In this document: in pieces, positions 8,893 to 16,338 of the stretch | How the letters are laid out: the number at the start of each line of letters is the position of its first letter | Numbering within the stretch: the stretch's first letter is position 1 | DNA from: Profundibacter amoris | GTDB taxonomy: Bacteria > Pseudomonadota > Alphaproteobacteria > Rhodobacterales > Rhodobacteraceae | Assembly (NCBI RefSeq): GCF_003544895.1 | Contig: NZ_CP032125.1 | Location: 1,006,001-1,070,000, forward strand | DNA: 64,000 nt | Direction: 5' to 3' | Position numbers and translations under genes: made by a program | The notes under the pieces: generated by a model | The model's database searches: none | The model's input: only the letters and a program-made list of their open reading frames with translations | Told to the model about the DNA's origin: nothing

Positions 8893-8912
8893 GAGGGTGC
8901 ACTAACACCCTC
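8893..8912 (+). terminator. hairpin after the phage fibre genes
   Basis: GAGGGTG (8893-8899) pairs perfectly with CACCCTC (8906-8912) around a six-base loop, ten bases after the last stop codon. There is no T run after it, so intrinsic termination is possible but weak. Confidence 0.45.
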
Positions 8913-9017
8913 CGACACGGGGCATTATTTACCACAAACCCCCGCCGACCCCGAACAGTTCAAGGCCGCTTCTGACCCCGTCAGGGGCAGCCATCTAATG
9001 AAGTGATTCTCTTAATT

Positions 9018-9848
9018 ATGCCTGAACGACATATCCCGAAAACCGCACCTGTCGCCCCGTATCAGGGCGGCAAGCGCAATCTGGCGACGCGCATTTGCGC
9101 CCTGATCGACGCTGACAATCACCACACCTATGCCGAACCGTTTGTCGGCATGGGTGGCATTTTTTTGCGCCGCACCCGTCAGCCCCGCGCCGAGATCATC
9201 AATGACTACAGCCGCGATGTGGCCAATCTGTTCCGGATATTGCAGCGTCATTACCCGCAGTTTCTGGACCACCTGCGCTTCCAGCTGACTACCCGCACCG
9301 AGTTTCTGCGCCTGATTGATACCGATCCTGCTACCTTGACCGATCTGGAACGGGCGGCAAGGTTCCTTTATCTGCAGCGCACGGCGTTTGGCGGCAAGGT
9401 ATCGGGCCGCAATTTCGGTGTGTCCAAGGACCGTCCTGCAAGGTTCAACCTGACGACGCTGGAACCAATGCTCGAGGATCTGCACAGCCGCCTGTCCGGG
9501 GTGGTGATCGAGTGTCTGGATTACGGCGCGTTCATTCCCCGTTACGACAGCCGTTAGACGCTGTTCTATCTCGACCCGCCCTACTGGGGCTGCGAGAGCG
9601 ACTACGGAAAGCAGGTGTTCTGCCGCGCCGATTTCGCCCGTTTGGCGGAGGTTTTAGGGGGCATTAAAGGCCGGTTCATCATGTCTTTAAACGACGTTGA
9701 AGGGGTGCGTGAAACCTTTGGCAGATTCCATATCGCCCCGATTAAAACCACCTACACCATCGCCGCCAAAAGCGAGGCGAGGGGCGAGCGCGGAGAGGTC
9801 TTGATTGCGAACTATGATTTATCTGATAAATACGACCCATCCCCCTAA
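9018..9848 (+). pseudogene. DNA adenine methylase interrupted by one in-frame stop
   Basis: The reading frame encodes a Dam-like N6-adenine methylase. APYQGGKRNL and FVGMGGIFL near the start form the SAM-binding region. The catalytic motif DPPYWG lies only six codons after a TAG stop at 9555-9557, in the same frame, and the protein then continues to 9848 (NYDLSDKYDPSP). Without the stop the product would be about 276 residues. The upstream part alone lacks motif IV and should be inactive. A single G-to-T change from a Glu codon would explain the stop. Confidence 0.85.
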
Positions 9849-9935
9849 ATCAGCAAAAACCTTCTGCTGTAAATATCTCTGGCAAACACTGTAAAAATGT
9901 GTGGCGGGCTACAGTCACATCACCGCAACGCCCCA

Positions 9936-9981
9936 TTGACCCGAATCCTGCTTGTCGCTATTAATTGAACAACCGTTCAAT
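9936..9981 (+). promoter_or_regulatory. ivd/liu promoter with palindromic operator
   Basis: TTGACC (9936-9941) and TATTAA (9959-9964) are separated by exactly 17 bases, as expected for a sigma-70 promoter. The palindrome ATTGAACAACCGTTCAAT (9964-9981, seven-base arms) starts at the -10 box and would cover the transcription start, a classic repressor position. Palindromes of this shape are bound by TetR-type acyl-CoA-responsive repressors; the actual regulator is not in the window. The ivd start codon follows 19 bases later. Confidence 0.65.
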
Positions 9982-9999
9982 AATGCAAGCGAGGCCACC

Positions 10000-11163
10000 A
10001 TGTTCAATGCTGTGATGAATTTCGATTTGGGTGAAGATGTTAACGCCATCCGCGACATGGTGCATCGCTGGGCACAGGACCGGATCAAACCGATTGCCGC
10101 CGAGGTGGACGAAAAGAACGAATTCCCCAATGACCTATGGCGCGAGTTTGGCGAAATGGGCCTGCTGGGGGTGACCACGCCGGAAAGATACGGCGGGGCG
10201 GATATGTCTTACCTCGCGCATGTTGTGGCGGTCGAGGAGATTGCGCGTGCATCGGCCTCGGTGGCGCTGTCTTATGGCGCACATTCCAATCTGTGCGTGA
10301 ACCAGATCAAGCGCAACGGCACCGAAGAGCAGAAGATGAAATATCTGCCCAAGCTGATCTCGGGCGAGCATATCGGCGCATTGGCGATGAGCGAGGCGGG
10401 CGCAGGTTCGGACGTGGTTTCGATGAAGCTAAAGGCCGAGAAAAAGAACGGCTATTACACCCTGTCGGGCACAAAATACTGGATCACCAACGGGCCGGAT
10501 GCCGACACCATCGTGGTTTACGCCAAGACCGATCCCGAGGCCGGCGCGCGCGGTATCACGGCGTTTATTGTGGAAACCGACGTGAAAGGCTTTTCCACCA
10601 GCCCGCATTTCGACAAGATGGGGATGCGTGGTTCCAACACTGCCGAGCTGATTTTCGATAACGTCGAGGTGCCGTTCGAAAACGTATTGGGCGAGGAGGG
10701 GCGCGGAGTGGCCGTGCTGATGTCCGGTCTGGATTACGAGCGCGTGGTTTTGTCGGGCATCGGCACCGGCATCATGGCTGCCTGCATGGACGAGGTGATG
10801 CCCTATATCGCCGAGCGCAAACAGTTCGGCCAGCCGATCGGGAATTTCCAGCTGATGCAGGCCAAGGTGGCCGATATGTATACGGCGATGAATTCGGCCC
10901 GCGCCTATACCTACGAGGTGGCCAAGGCCTGTGATCGCGGTGAGGTCACCCGTCAGGACGCGGCGGCCTGTGTGCTCTATGCGAGTGAGCAGGCGATGAT
11001 GCAGGCGCATCAGGCCGTGCAGGCGATGGGCGGCACGGGGTATATGAACGAAAGCACCGTTAGTCGCCTGATGCGGGACGCCAAACTGATGGAGATCGGC
11101 GCGGGGACAAGTGAAATCCGCCGGATGTTGATCGGGCGGGAATTGATGGGAGCGATGAAGTGA
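10000..11163 (+). CDS. ivd: isovaleryl-CoA dehydrogenase
   Basis: This 387-residue acyl-CoA dehydrogenase oxidises isovaleryl-CoA to 3-methylcrotonyl-CoA, the third step of leucine breakdown, passing electrons to ETF. It has the FAD/substrate motif AMSEAGAGSDV, a second motif WITNGPDAD, and Glu in GLDYERVVLSG, the position where isovaleryl-CoA dehydrogenases carry the catalytic base, unlike most acyl-CoA dehydrogenases. Context with mccB, mccA and HMG-CoA lyase supports the substrate. Start at 10000 follows GAGG; an in-frame TTG at 9952 would lie inside the promoter. The last 126 bases recur, diverged, at 12252-12377. Confidence 0.93.
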   Translation: MFNAVMNFDLGEDVNAIRDMVHRWAQDRIKPIAAEVDEKNEFPNDLWREFGEMGLLGVTTPERYGGADMSYLAHVVAVEEIARASASVALSYGAHSNLCVNQIKRNGTEEQKMKYLPKLISGEHIGALAMSEAGAGSDVVSMKLKAEKKNGYYTLSGTKYWITNGPDADTIVVYAKTDPEAGARGITAFIVETDVKGFSTSPHFDKMGMRGSNTAELIFDNVEVPFENVLGEEGRGVAVLMSGLDYERVVLSGIGTGIMAACMDEVMPYIAERKQFGQPIGNFQLMQAKVADMYTAMNSARAYTYEVAKACDRGEVTRQDAAACVLYASEQAMMQAHQAVQAMGGTGYMNESTVSRLMRDAKLMEIGAGTSEIRRMLIGRELMGAMK

Positions 11164-11666
11164 AGATAACTGTATTTGTAATGAGTATTCTTGCCTCCCC
11201 GCTTTGGGCCGAGGATGGCATGGTTGAACGCTATGGCCCCTTGCTGACCCAATGCTATGCGCAGGCTGCGGATGCTGCGGCACTGAAAGACTGCATCGGC
11301 GCGATGTCGGGCAACTGCATGGCGCGGGAGGAGCAGGGCGAAACCACATATGGCATGGCGACCTGCACCGCGTCCGAGACCGAGGTCTGGGACGGGTTAC
11401 TGAATGACGAATACCGCCAGACGATGACCTATATGAAGGCGCTGGACAAGGATGAGGCCGAGATATTCCCCGAATTCGCCAACCGTGCCGATGCGCTGAA
11501 AAAGGCGCAGCGGGCGTGGCTGGTGTATCGGGATGCTTCCTGTGATCTGCAATATGCGATTGGCGGGTCGGGGAGCATCCGGCAATTATATGGCGCGGGC
11601 TGTTTTATGCAGATGACGGCAGAACGCACGATCGGGTTGAAACAAATGCGCGAGGTCGAGGGATGA
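11160..11666 (+). CDS. LprI-like secreted protein (DUF1311), copy 1
   Basis: The 168-residue protein has a signal peptide (MKITVFVMSILASPLWA) and a DUF1311/LprI domain with spaced cysteines and the typical AWLVYRDASCDLQY motif. Mycobacterial LprI inhibits lysozyme; in proteobacteria the role of the family is poorly known. The GTG start overlaps the ivd stop by four bases (GTGA), so translation is coupled to a catabolic gene with which it has no obvious link. It is followed by a paralogue overlapping by four bases. Confidence 0.75.
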   Translation: MKITVFVMSILASPLWAEDGMVERYGPLLTQCYAQAADAAALKDCIGAMSGNCMAREEQGETTYGMATCTASETEVWDGLLNDEYRQTMTYMKALDKDEAEIFPEFANRADALKKAQRAWLVYRDASCDLQYAIGGSGSIRQLYGAGCFMQMTAERTIGLKQMREVEG

Positions 11667-12184
11667 AACGGACTTGTTTGAAATACGCGGCATATGCTTT
11701 GTTGGCCATGTTGCCGGAGGCAGGGGCTGTGGCAGCGCAGGAACTGGTGTTTTCAATGCAGGCGACGGATGCCTGTATTGCCGACAGCGGACACGAGGGG
11801 AATACAGAGCAATGCATCGGGGTATCTGCCAACCTATGCATGGAGCGCACGAATGGCGGGCAAAGCACTGCCGGAATGGTCGCCTGCATGGGGGCCGAGC
11901 TTGAGGCGTGGGATCAGCGTTTGAACGCGGCCTATGCCGAATTGATGGCGCGGGAAAAGGCCGAGGACAAGGAAATGGCCGATCTGGGGTCGGCCGCGCC
12001 AAAACAGTCACCGGCTTTGCTGGACATGCAGCGCAAATGGATCGCCTATCGCGATGCCCGTTGTAACTATATCGGCGCGCAATGGGGTGGCGGGAGCGGC
12101 ACAGGGCCGGCGGTGCAGGGCTGCCATATGGTGATGACGGGCAAACTGGCGCTGTTCCTGCAACAGATGCTGACGGATTATTGA
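11663..12184 (+). CDS. LprI-like secreted protein (DUF1311), copy 2
   Basis: A 173-residue paralogue of the preceding protein, with signal peptide (up to about VAAQE) and the motif KWIAYRDARCNYIG. Cysteines at similar spacing (ACIAD, QCIGV, LCMER, ACMGA, RCNY, GCHM) suggest disulfides in the periplasm. The two copies are clearly related but much diverged. Together they form a cargo block in the liu operon between ivd and the chimeric remnant at 12192. Lysozyme inhibition is possible from the family name only. Confidence 0.73.
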   Translation: MKRTCLKYAAYALLAMLPEAGAVAAQELVFSMQATDACIADSGHEGNTEQCIGVSANLCMERTNGGQSTAGMVACMGAELEAWDQRLNAAYAELMAREKAEDKEMADLGSAAPKQSPALLDMQRKWIAYRDARCNYIGAQWGGGSGTGPAVQGCHMVMTGKLALFLQQMLTDY

Positions 12185-12191
12185 GGGTATA

Positions 12192-12377
12192 ATGGCGAAA
12201 CTGAACAGCACGGCTTTGCCGTCCTCCGAAACATTCCGGACCAACGGCGAAGGGTATACGAGCGAAAATACGGTTTCGCCGCTGATGTGCGGTGCGAAAT
12301 CGATGGAGATCGAGGCGGGCATTAGCAAGATTAGGCAGATGCTGATTGGGCGCAAGTTGATGGGGGCGATGGGGTGA
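12192..12377 (+). pseudogene. chimeric remnant: mccB 5' end joined to ivd 3' end
   Basis: The 61-codon frame is a fusion. Bases 12219-12257 match mccB 13712-13750 (PSSETF and following, 32 of 39 by my count). Bases 12252-12377 match ivd 11038-11163 without a gap (GY..E.TVS.LM..AK.MEI to the stop, about 70 percent). The join lies in GGGTAT, shared by both parents. The order, mccB start followed by ivd end, is what arises when two ivd-cargo-mccB arrangements are stacked. A protein is unlikely to function, but the frame is kept and its stop overlaps the next gene. Confidence 0.8.
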
Positions 12378-13684
12378 TGGAGGAAATTGCCCCAATAATT
12401 ATAATCATTGGTGGCATTACGTTGGCAGTTCTGTGGTCTATGAATGGGGCGAAAAGAGCCAAGATTGATGATTTAGAGAAAAGAAATGAATATCAACGTA
12501 AGACTTCGCAAAAAGAAATTGAAAGATTAAATTCAGCCCAAAATGAACATAACCGGAAGACGCAGGAAAAACACATCAAGAGAATTAGAGAACTAAAAGT
12601 AGAGACAAAAAGGCTCGCAGATATTAATCACAAAACTACCGCGAACTTAACAAAGTTAAGTGAACGCCAACGTGGGTTACTCGCAATAATTGAAGAAAAG
12701 AACAGCCACTTCCCGTGGCTGGCAACTGCCTTTTCTGATTATCAAGACTACTTGGGTAAAATGGATGCTGCCTTACTGTTAAGTAAGAAAAGGCCGGCAC
12801 CAAAGGCAGTTGAAAAGATAAAGGAAGCCACGCGAAGAGCATCAAACGCGGAAAAAAGGTTTCGCAGTCTAAAGTATCGAATTGATTTTTATGAAAAATA
12901 CTTTCCTTGGATTATGGACGTGACCGGCGACTCTTTGGAAGAGTTCCTAAATGCGCAAGAAGCTATTGTTTCACCGCCGCTTGAAAGTCAGAATGATGAT
13001 CCTGTTCGCAATATGCTATCTCAACAGGAATATGCTGCATTTTCCACAGCTGAAAGAAACCAGTTGGCGCTCGATAGATGGAAGAGTAAACGAAAGTCCA
13101 ATTGGGAAATTGGCCGGATGTATGAGCGATACATTGGTTATTTATACGAAGAACAGGGCAATCGTGTTGAATATTTCGGTGCCATAAAAGGATTGGACGA
13201 TCTTGGACGTGATTTGATTGTTCGGAAGAGTGGAGAGACTATGATTGTCCAGTGTAAATACTGGGCAAAGGAAAAGACCATCCATGAAAAACACATATTC
13301 CAATTATTTGGCACCGTTGTTGAACATATCGCACGCACGAATTCAAATGGGGAAAGCTTGCCGTTATTTGAGACATTCACCCAGCTTTCAGATATTCGCC
13401 CAGTATTTGTAACCTCGACGGTTCTAAGTGAAAGGGCTAAAGAGTTTGCTGCACTGTTGAAAGTGGAGGTGCGCGAAAGTGTTCCTTTTGGCGACTACCC
13501 AATAATCAAGTGCAATATTTCAAAAAGGAATGGTGAACGTGTTTACCACCTACCATTCGATCAGCAATATGACCGAACTGTTATCGAACCTGAAGAGGGT
13601 GAATTTTATGCATGGACGACAGATGAAGCAGAGAAACAGGGTTTTCGTCGAGCACACCGGTGGCGTCCAGAGAGGGGGGATTAA
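12377..13684 (+). CDS. Mrr-like restriction endonuclease with membrane anchor and coiled coil
   Basis: The protein has about 435 residues. It begins with one hydrophobic helix (IAPIIIIIGGITLAVLWS), continues with a long charged coiled coil (about 25-190), and ends with an Mrr-type nuclease domain: YIGYLYEEQGNRVEYFGAIKG, then the PD-(D/E)XK pattern GLDDLGRDLIVRKSGETMIVQCKYW, where Asp and Gln-x-Lys form the active site. Base composition is clearly more AT-rich than the genes around it, which suggests recent transfer. The start (ATG 12377, or GTG 12374) overlaps the stop of the chimeric remnant. No methylase is adjacent. It might be a defence nuclease; substrate and trigger are unknown. Confidence 0.78.
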   Translation: MEEIAPIIIIIGGITLAVLWSMNGAKRAKIDDLEKRNEYQRKTSQKEIERLNSAQNEHNRKTQEKHIKRIRELKVETKRLADINHKTTANLTKLSERQRGLLAIIEEKNSHFPWLATAFSDYQDYLGKMDAALLLSKKRPAPKAVEKIKEATRRASNAEKRFRSLKYRIDFYEKYFPWIMDVTGDSLEEFLNAQEAIVSPPLESQNDDPVRNMLSQQEYAAFSTAERNQLALDRWKSKRKSNWEIGRMYERYIGYLYEEQGNRVEYFGAIKGLDDLGRDLIVRKSGETMIVQCKYWAKEKTIHEKHIFQLFGTVVEHIARTNSNGESLPLFETFTQLSDIRPVFVTSTVLSERAKEFAALLKVEVRESVPFGDYPIIKCNISKRNGERVYHLPFDQQYDRTVIEPEEGEFYAWTTDEAEKQGFRRAHRWRPERGD

Positions 13685-13687
13685 AAT

Positions 13688-15298
13688 ATGAAACTTTTAT
13701 CACAATCCATCCCATCCTCCGAAACATTCCAGGCCAACCGCAAGGGGCATCTCGAGGCTTTGGCGGTGATCAACGAGGCGGCGGCTTTGGCGGCGGCGGG
13801 CGGTGGCGAACGGTCGCGGGACCGGCATCTGTCGCGGGGCAAGATGTTGCCGCGGGAACGGGTGGCGAACCTGCTGGATGCGGGATCGCCTTTTCTGGAA
13901 ATCGGCGCAACGGCGGCGCATGGCATGTATGGCGGCGCGGCCCCCTGTGCCGGTGTGATCGCCGGTGTCGGGCAGGTGCACGGGCGTGACGTCATGGTCG
14001 TGTGCAATGACGCCACCGTCAAGGGCGGCACCTATTATCCGATGACGGTAAAAAAGCACCTGCGTGCACAAGAGATTGCCGAAGAATGCAATCTGCCCTG
14101 CGTCTATCTAGTGGACAGCGGCGGGGCGAACCTGCCCAATCAGGACGAAGTGTTCCCCGACCGCGACCATTTCGGGCGGATTTTCTATAATCAGGCGCGG
14201 ATGTCGGCCAAGGGCATTGCCCAGATCGCCGTGGTGATGGGGTCTTGCACGGCGGGCGGGGCCTATGTGCCGGCGATGTCGGATGTGTCGATTATCGTCA
14301 AGGAACAAGGCACGATCTTTCTGGCGGGGCCACCACTGGTCAAGGCAGCCACCGGCGAGGTGGTCACGGCCGAGGATCTGGGCGGCGGGGATGTGCATAC
14401 GCGCCTGTCCGGTGTTGCGGACTATCTTGCTGAGGATGATACCCACGCGCTGGCACTGGCGCGGGATGCTGTGCGCAATCTGAACGGTGGCGGCGGGGTG
14501 AACCCCGCCCTACGGATGGTTGCACCCGAGGAGCCGGCCTATGACCCCGAGGAACTGTTGGGGGTGGTGCCGGCCGATTTGCGCACGCCCTATGACATTC
14601 GCGAGGTGATCGCGCGGGTGGTGGATGGCAGCCGGTTTGACGAATTCAAGGCACGGTTCGGCGAAACGCTGGTGACAGGGTTTGCCCATCTGAAGGGCAT
14701 TCCCGTCGGGATCATCGCCAACAACGGCGTGCTGTTTTCCGAAGCCGCCCAGAAGGGCGCGCATTTTGTCGAACTGTGCAGCCAGCGGAATATCCCGCTG
14801 ATTTTCCTGCAAAATATCACCGGTTTCATGGTGGGCCGGAAATATGAAAACGAGGGCATCGCGCGGCACGGGGCCAAGCTGGTGACAGCGGTAGCCACCA
14901 CCAATGTGCCCAAGGTAACGATGGTGATCGGCGGCAGTTTTGGCGCTGGCAATTACGGCATGGCCGGTCGGGCGTATCAGCCACGGTTCATGTGGTCCTG
15001 GCCCAACAGCCGGATTTCAGTGATGGGAGGTGAGCAGGCGGCGGGGGTTCTGGCCACTGTGAAACGTGATGCGATTGAACGGGGTGGTGGCGAATGGTCC
15101 GCCGAGGAAGAAGCCGCTTTCAAGCAGCCGACGATTGATATGTTCGAGGAGCAGTCGCACCCGCTCTATGCCTCGGCACGTCTGTGGGATGACGGGGTGA
15201 TTGATCCGCGCAAAACGCGGGATGTGTTGTGGCTGAGCCTGCGGGCCGCGCTGAATGCGCCGATTGAAGAGACGAGGTTCGGACTGTTCCGGATGTGA
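13688..15298 (+). CDS. mccB: methylcrotonyl-CoA carboxylase beta subunit
   Basis: This 536-residue carboxyltransferase subunit moves CO2 from biotin to 3-methylcrotonyl-CoA, giving 3-methylglutaconyl-CoA. It shows the N-terminal [10 protein letters not shown], the oxyanion-type stretches [19 protein letters not shown] and [15 protein letters not shown], and the C-terminal half with [22 protein letters not shown] and [20 protein letters not shown]. Length is normal for the family. Around residues 266-277 ([12 protein letters not shown]) a palindromic repeat forms part of the reading frame. It follows the nuclease by three bases. The first 21 or so codons recur in the remnant at 12219. Confidence 0.94.
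   Translation: MKLLSQSIPSSETFQANRKGHLEALAVINEAAALAAAGGGERSRDRHLSRGKMLPRERVANLLDAGSPFLEIGATAAHGMYGGAAPCAGVIAGVGQVHGRDVMVVCNDATVKGGTYYPMTVKKHLRAQEIAEECNLPCVYLVDSGGANLPNQDEVFPDRDHFGRIFYNQARMSAKGIAQIAVVMGSCTAGGAYVPAMSDVSIIVKEQGTIFLAGPPLVKAATGEVVTAEDLGGGDVHTRLSGVADYLAEDDTHALALARDAVRNLNGGGGVNPALRMVAPEEPAYDPEELLGVVPADLRTPYDIREVIARVVDGSRFDEFKARFGETLVTGFAHLKGIPVGIIANNGVLFSEAAQKGAHFVELCSQRNIPLIFLQNITGFMVGRKYENEGIARHGAKLVTAVATTNVPKVTMVIGGSFGAGNYGMAGRAYQPRFMWSWPNSRISVMGGEQAAGVLATVKRDAIERGGGEWSAEEEAAFKQPTIDMFEEQSHPLYASARLWDDGVIDPRKTRDVLWLSLRAALNAPIEETRFGLFRM
14492..14516. repeat. palindromic repeat inside mccB
   Basis: GGCGGGGT (14492-14499) pairs with ACCCCGCC (14502-14509), followed by CTACGG. The same sequence with one different base occurs between rnj and rhlE at 43014-43037. 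Inside mccB it encodes GGVNPALR in a loop before the conserved [12 protein letters not shown]. Relatives as I know them carry unrelated residues here, so I infer insertion of a mobile palindrome in frame. Confidence 0.6.
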
Positions 15299-15320
15299 TT
15301 TTCGGGCGTATGGCTGTTTG

Positions 15321-15360
15321 TCGGGGGCCCGATGCCTCCGGCGGGGATATTTGAGGAACA
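15321..15360 (+). repeat. Rhodobacterales interspersed repeat, copy A
   Basis: The core GCCTCCGGCGGGGATATTTG followed by AGGAACA belongs to a repeat family seen three times in this window (also 18306-18365 and 20736-20810) and common between genes of this order. Its GAGGA tail lies eight bases before the ATG at 15364 and serves as the ribosome binding site. Confidence 0.6.
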
Positions 15361-15363
15361 GTA

Positions 15364-16338
15364 ATGATCAAGACACGATTGACGCAACTGTTTGATCTGA
15401 CCCACCCGATCCTGTCAGCGCCAATGGCGCTTGCCTCGGGCGGGGCTTTGGCGGCGGCTGTGAGCAAGGCGGGTGGACTGGGGTTTATTGGCGGGGCCTA
15501 TGGCGATACCGATTGGACTATACAGGCGTTTGAGGACGCCGGTGGGGCGCGGGTTGGCTGCGGGTTTATTACATGGAAGCTGGCCGAAAACCCTGATCTG
15601 TTGACGCGGGTTCTGGAGCGCGCGCCGGCGGCGTTGTTTTTGTCATTTGGTGATCCGGCGCGGTTTGCGGTCGAAATTGCGGCGGCAGGGGTGCCGCTGA
15701 TCTGTCAGGTGCAGACTTTGCGCGATGCGCAACATGCGGCAAATGTCGGGGCGGATGTGATTATAGCGCAAGGGGCCGAGGCGGGGGGGCATGGCGAGAA
15801 ACGCGCGACGATGACGTTGGTTCCTGAAGTGGCAGACTGGCTGGCGACCCATGCGCCGGATGTGTTGCTGCTGGCGGCGGGTGGTATTGCGGACGGGCGC
15901 GGTTTGGCGGCCAGCCTGATGTTAGGGGCGGACGGGGTTCTGGTTGGCTCGCGCCTGTGGGCCAGCGCCGAGAGTCTGGCGCATCCCGAGATGGTAAAGG
16001 CGGCGATTGCGGCGACGGGGGATGATACGATCCGCTCGACGGTGATGGATGTGGCGCGGGGGCTGAACTGGCCTGAACGCAATACAGCGCGGGTGTTGAA
16101 GAATGCGTTTACGGATCGCTGGCACGGGGATCTGGACGGGCTGTTAGGGGTGGCGGAAGTCGAGGCGGCGCGGTGGTCGGCGGCTTGGGAGGCCGGAGAC
16201 GTCGCCGTGGCCAATACCTTTGTCGGGGAAGTGGCGGGATTGATTCACGGGTGCGAACCGGCGGCAGAAATAATTGAAAGCATGGTGACGGAGGCCGAGG
16301 CGTTGTTGCGCGGGGCCGTGTCACGGTTGGAGGAATAG
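15364..16338 (+). CDS. nitronate monooxygenase family flavoprotein
   Basis: The 324-residue protein is an FMN TIM-barrel of the nitronate monooxygenase (2-nitropropane dioxygenase) family. The start TRLTQLFDLTHPILSAPMA binds FMN, and GADVIIAQGAEAGGHGE carries the conserved His. GGIADGRGLAASLMLGADGVLVGSRLWAS is the phosphate-binding end. Real substrates of such proteins are usually unclear; some oxidise nitronates such as propionate 3-nitronate. It lies between mccB and mccA, one base before mccA, so it is expressed with the leucine pathway, but no step of that pathway needs it. Confidence 0.82.
   Translation: MIKTRLTQLFDLTHPILSAPMALASGGALAAAVSKAGGLGFIGGAYGDTDWTIQAFEDAGGARVGCGFITWKLAENPDLLTRVLERAPAALFLSFGDPARFAVEIAAAGVPLICQVQTLRDAQHAANVGADVIIAQGAEAGGHGEKRATMTLVPEVADWLATHAPDVLLLAAGGIADGRGLAASLMLGADGVLVGSRLWASAESLAHPEMVKAAIAATGDDTIRSTVMDVARGLNWPERNTARVLKNAFTDRWHGDLDGLLGVAEVEAARWSAAWEAGDVAVANTFVGEVAGLIHGCEPAAEIIESMVTEAEALLRGAVSRLEE

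Larger units (their letters stand above)
2232..9848 (+). mobile_element. prophage remnant (tail-tip module and broken dam)
   Basis: Five adjacent plus-strand genes are phage tail-end genes (DUF1833 protein, NlpC/P60 peptidase, TipJ-type tip protein, receptor-binding-like protein, small coiled-coil protein), followed by a methylase pseudogene. No integrase, terminase, capsid, portal, tape measure or repressor is present. The left edge is the end of the IS3 element; the right edge lies before the ivd promoter. The order is similar to, but not the same as, the tail end of the gene transfer agent cluster. I infer that an IS-associated deletion removed the rest of the phage. Confidence 0.8.

Noticed and set aside
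2232-9848. Gene transfer agent cluster
   Set aside because: The NlpC/P60 gene followed by a long tip gene resembles the GTA end, but a DUF1833 gene replaces the usual GTA neighbours, and a fibre and dam follow. No head genes are present.
9018-9848. TAG in the methylase read as pyrrolysine or selenocysteine
   Set aside because: TAG is not a selenocysteine codon, pyrrolysine is not expected in this group, and no signal is seen. A nonsense change is simpler.
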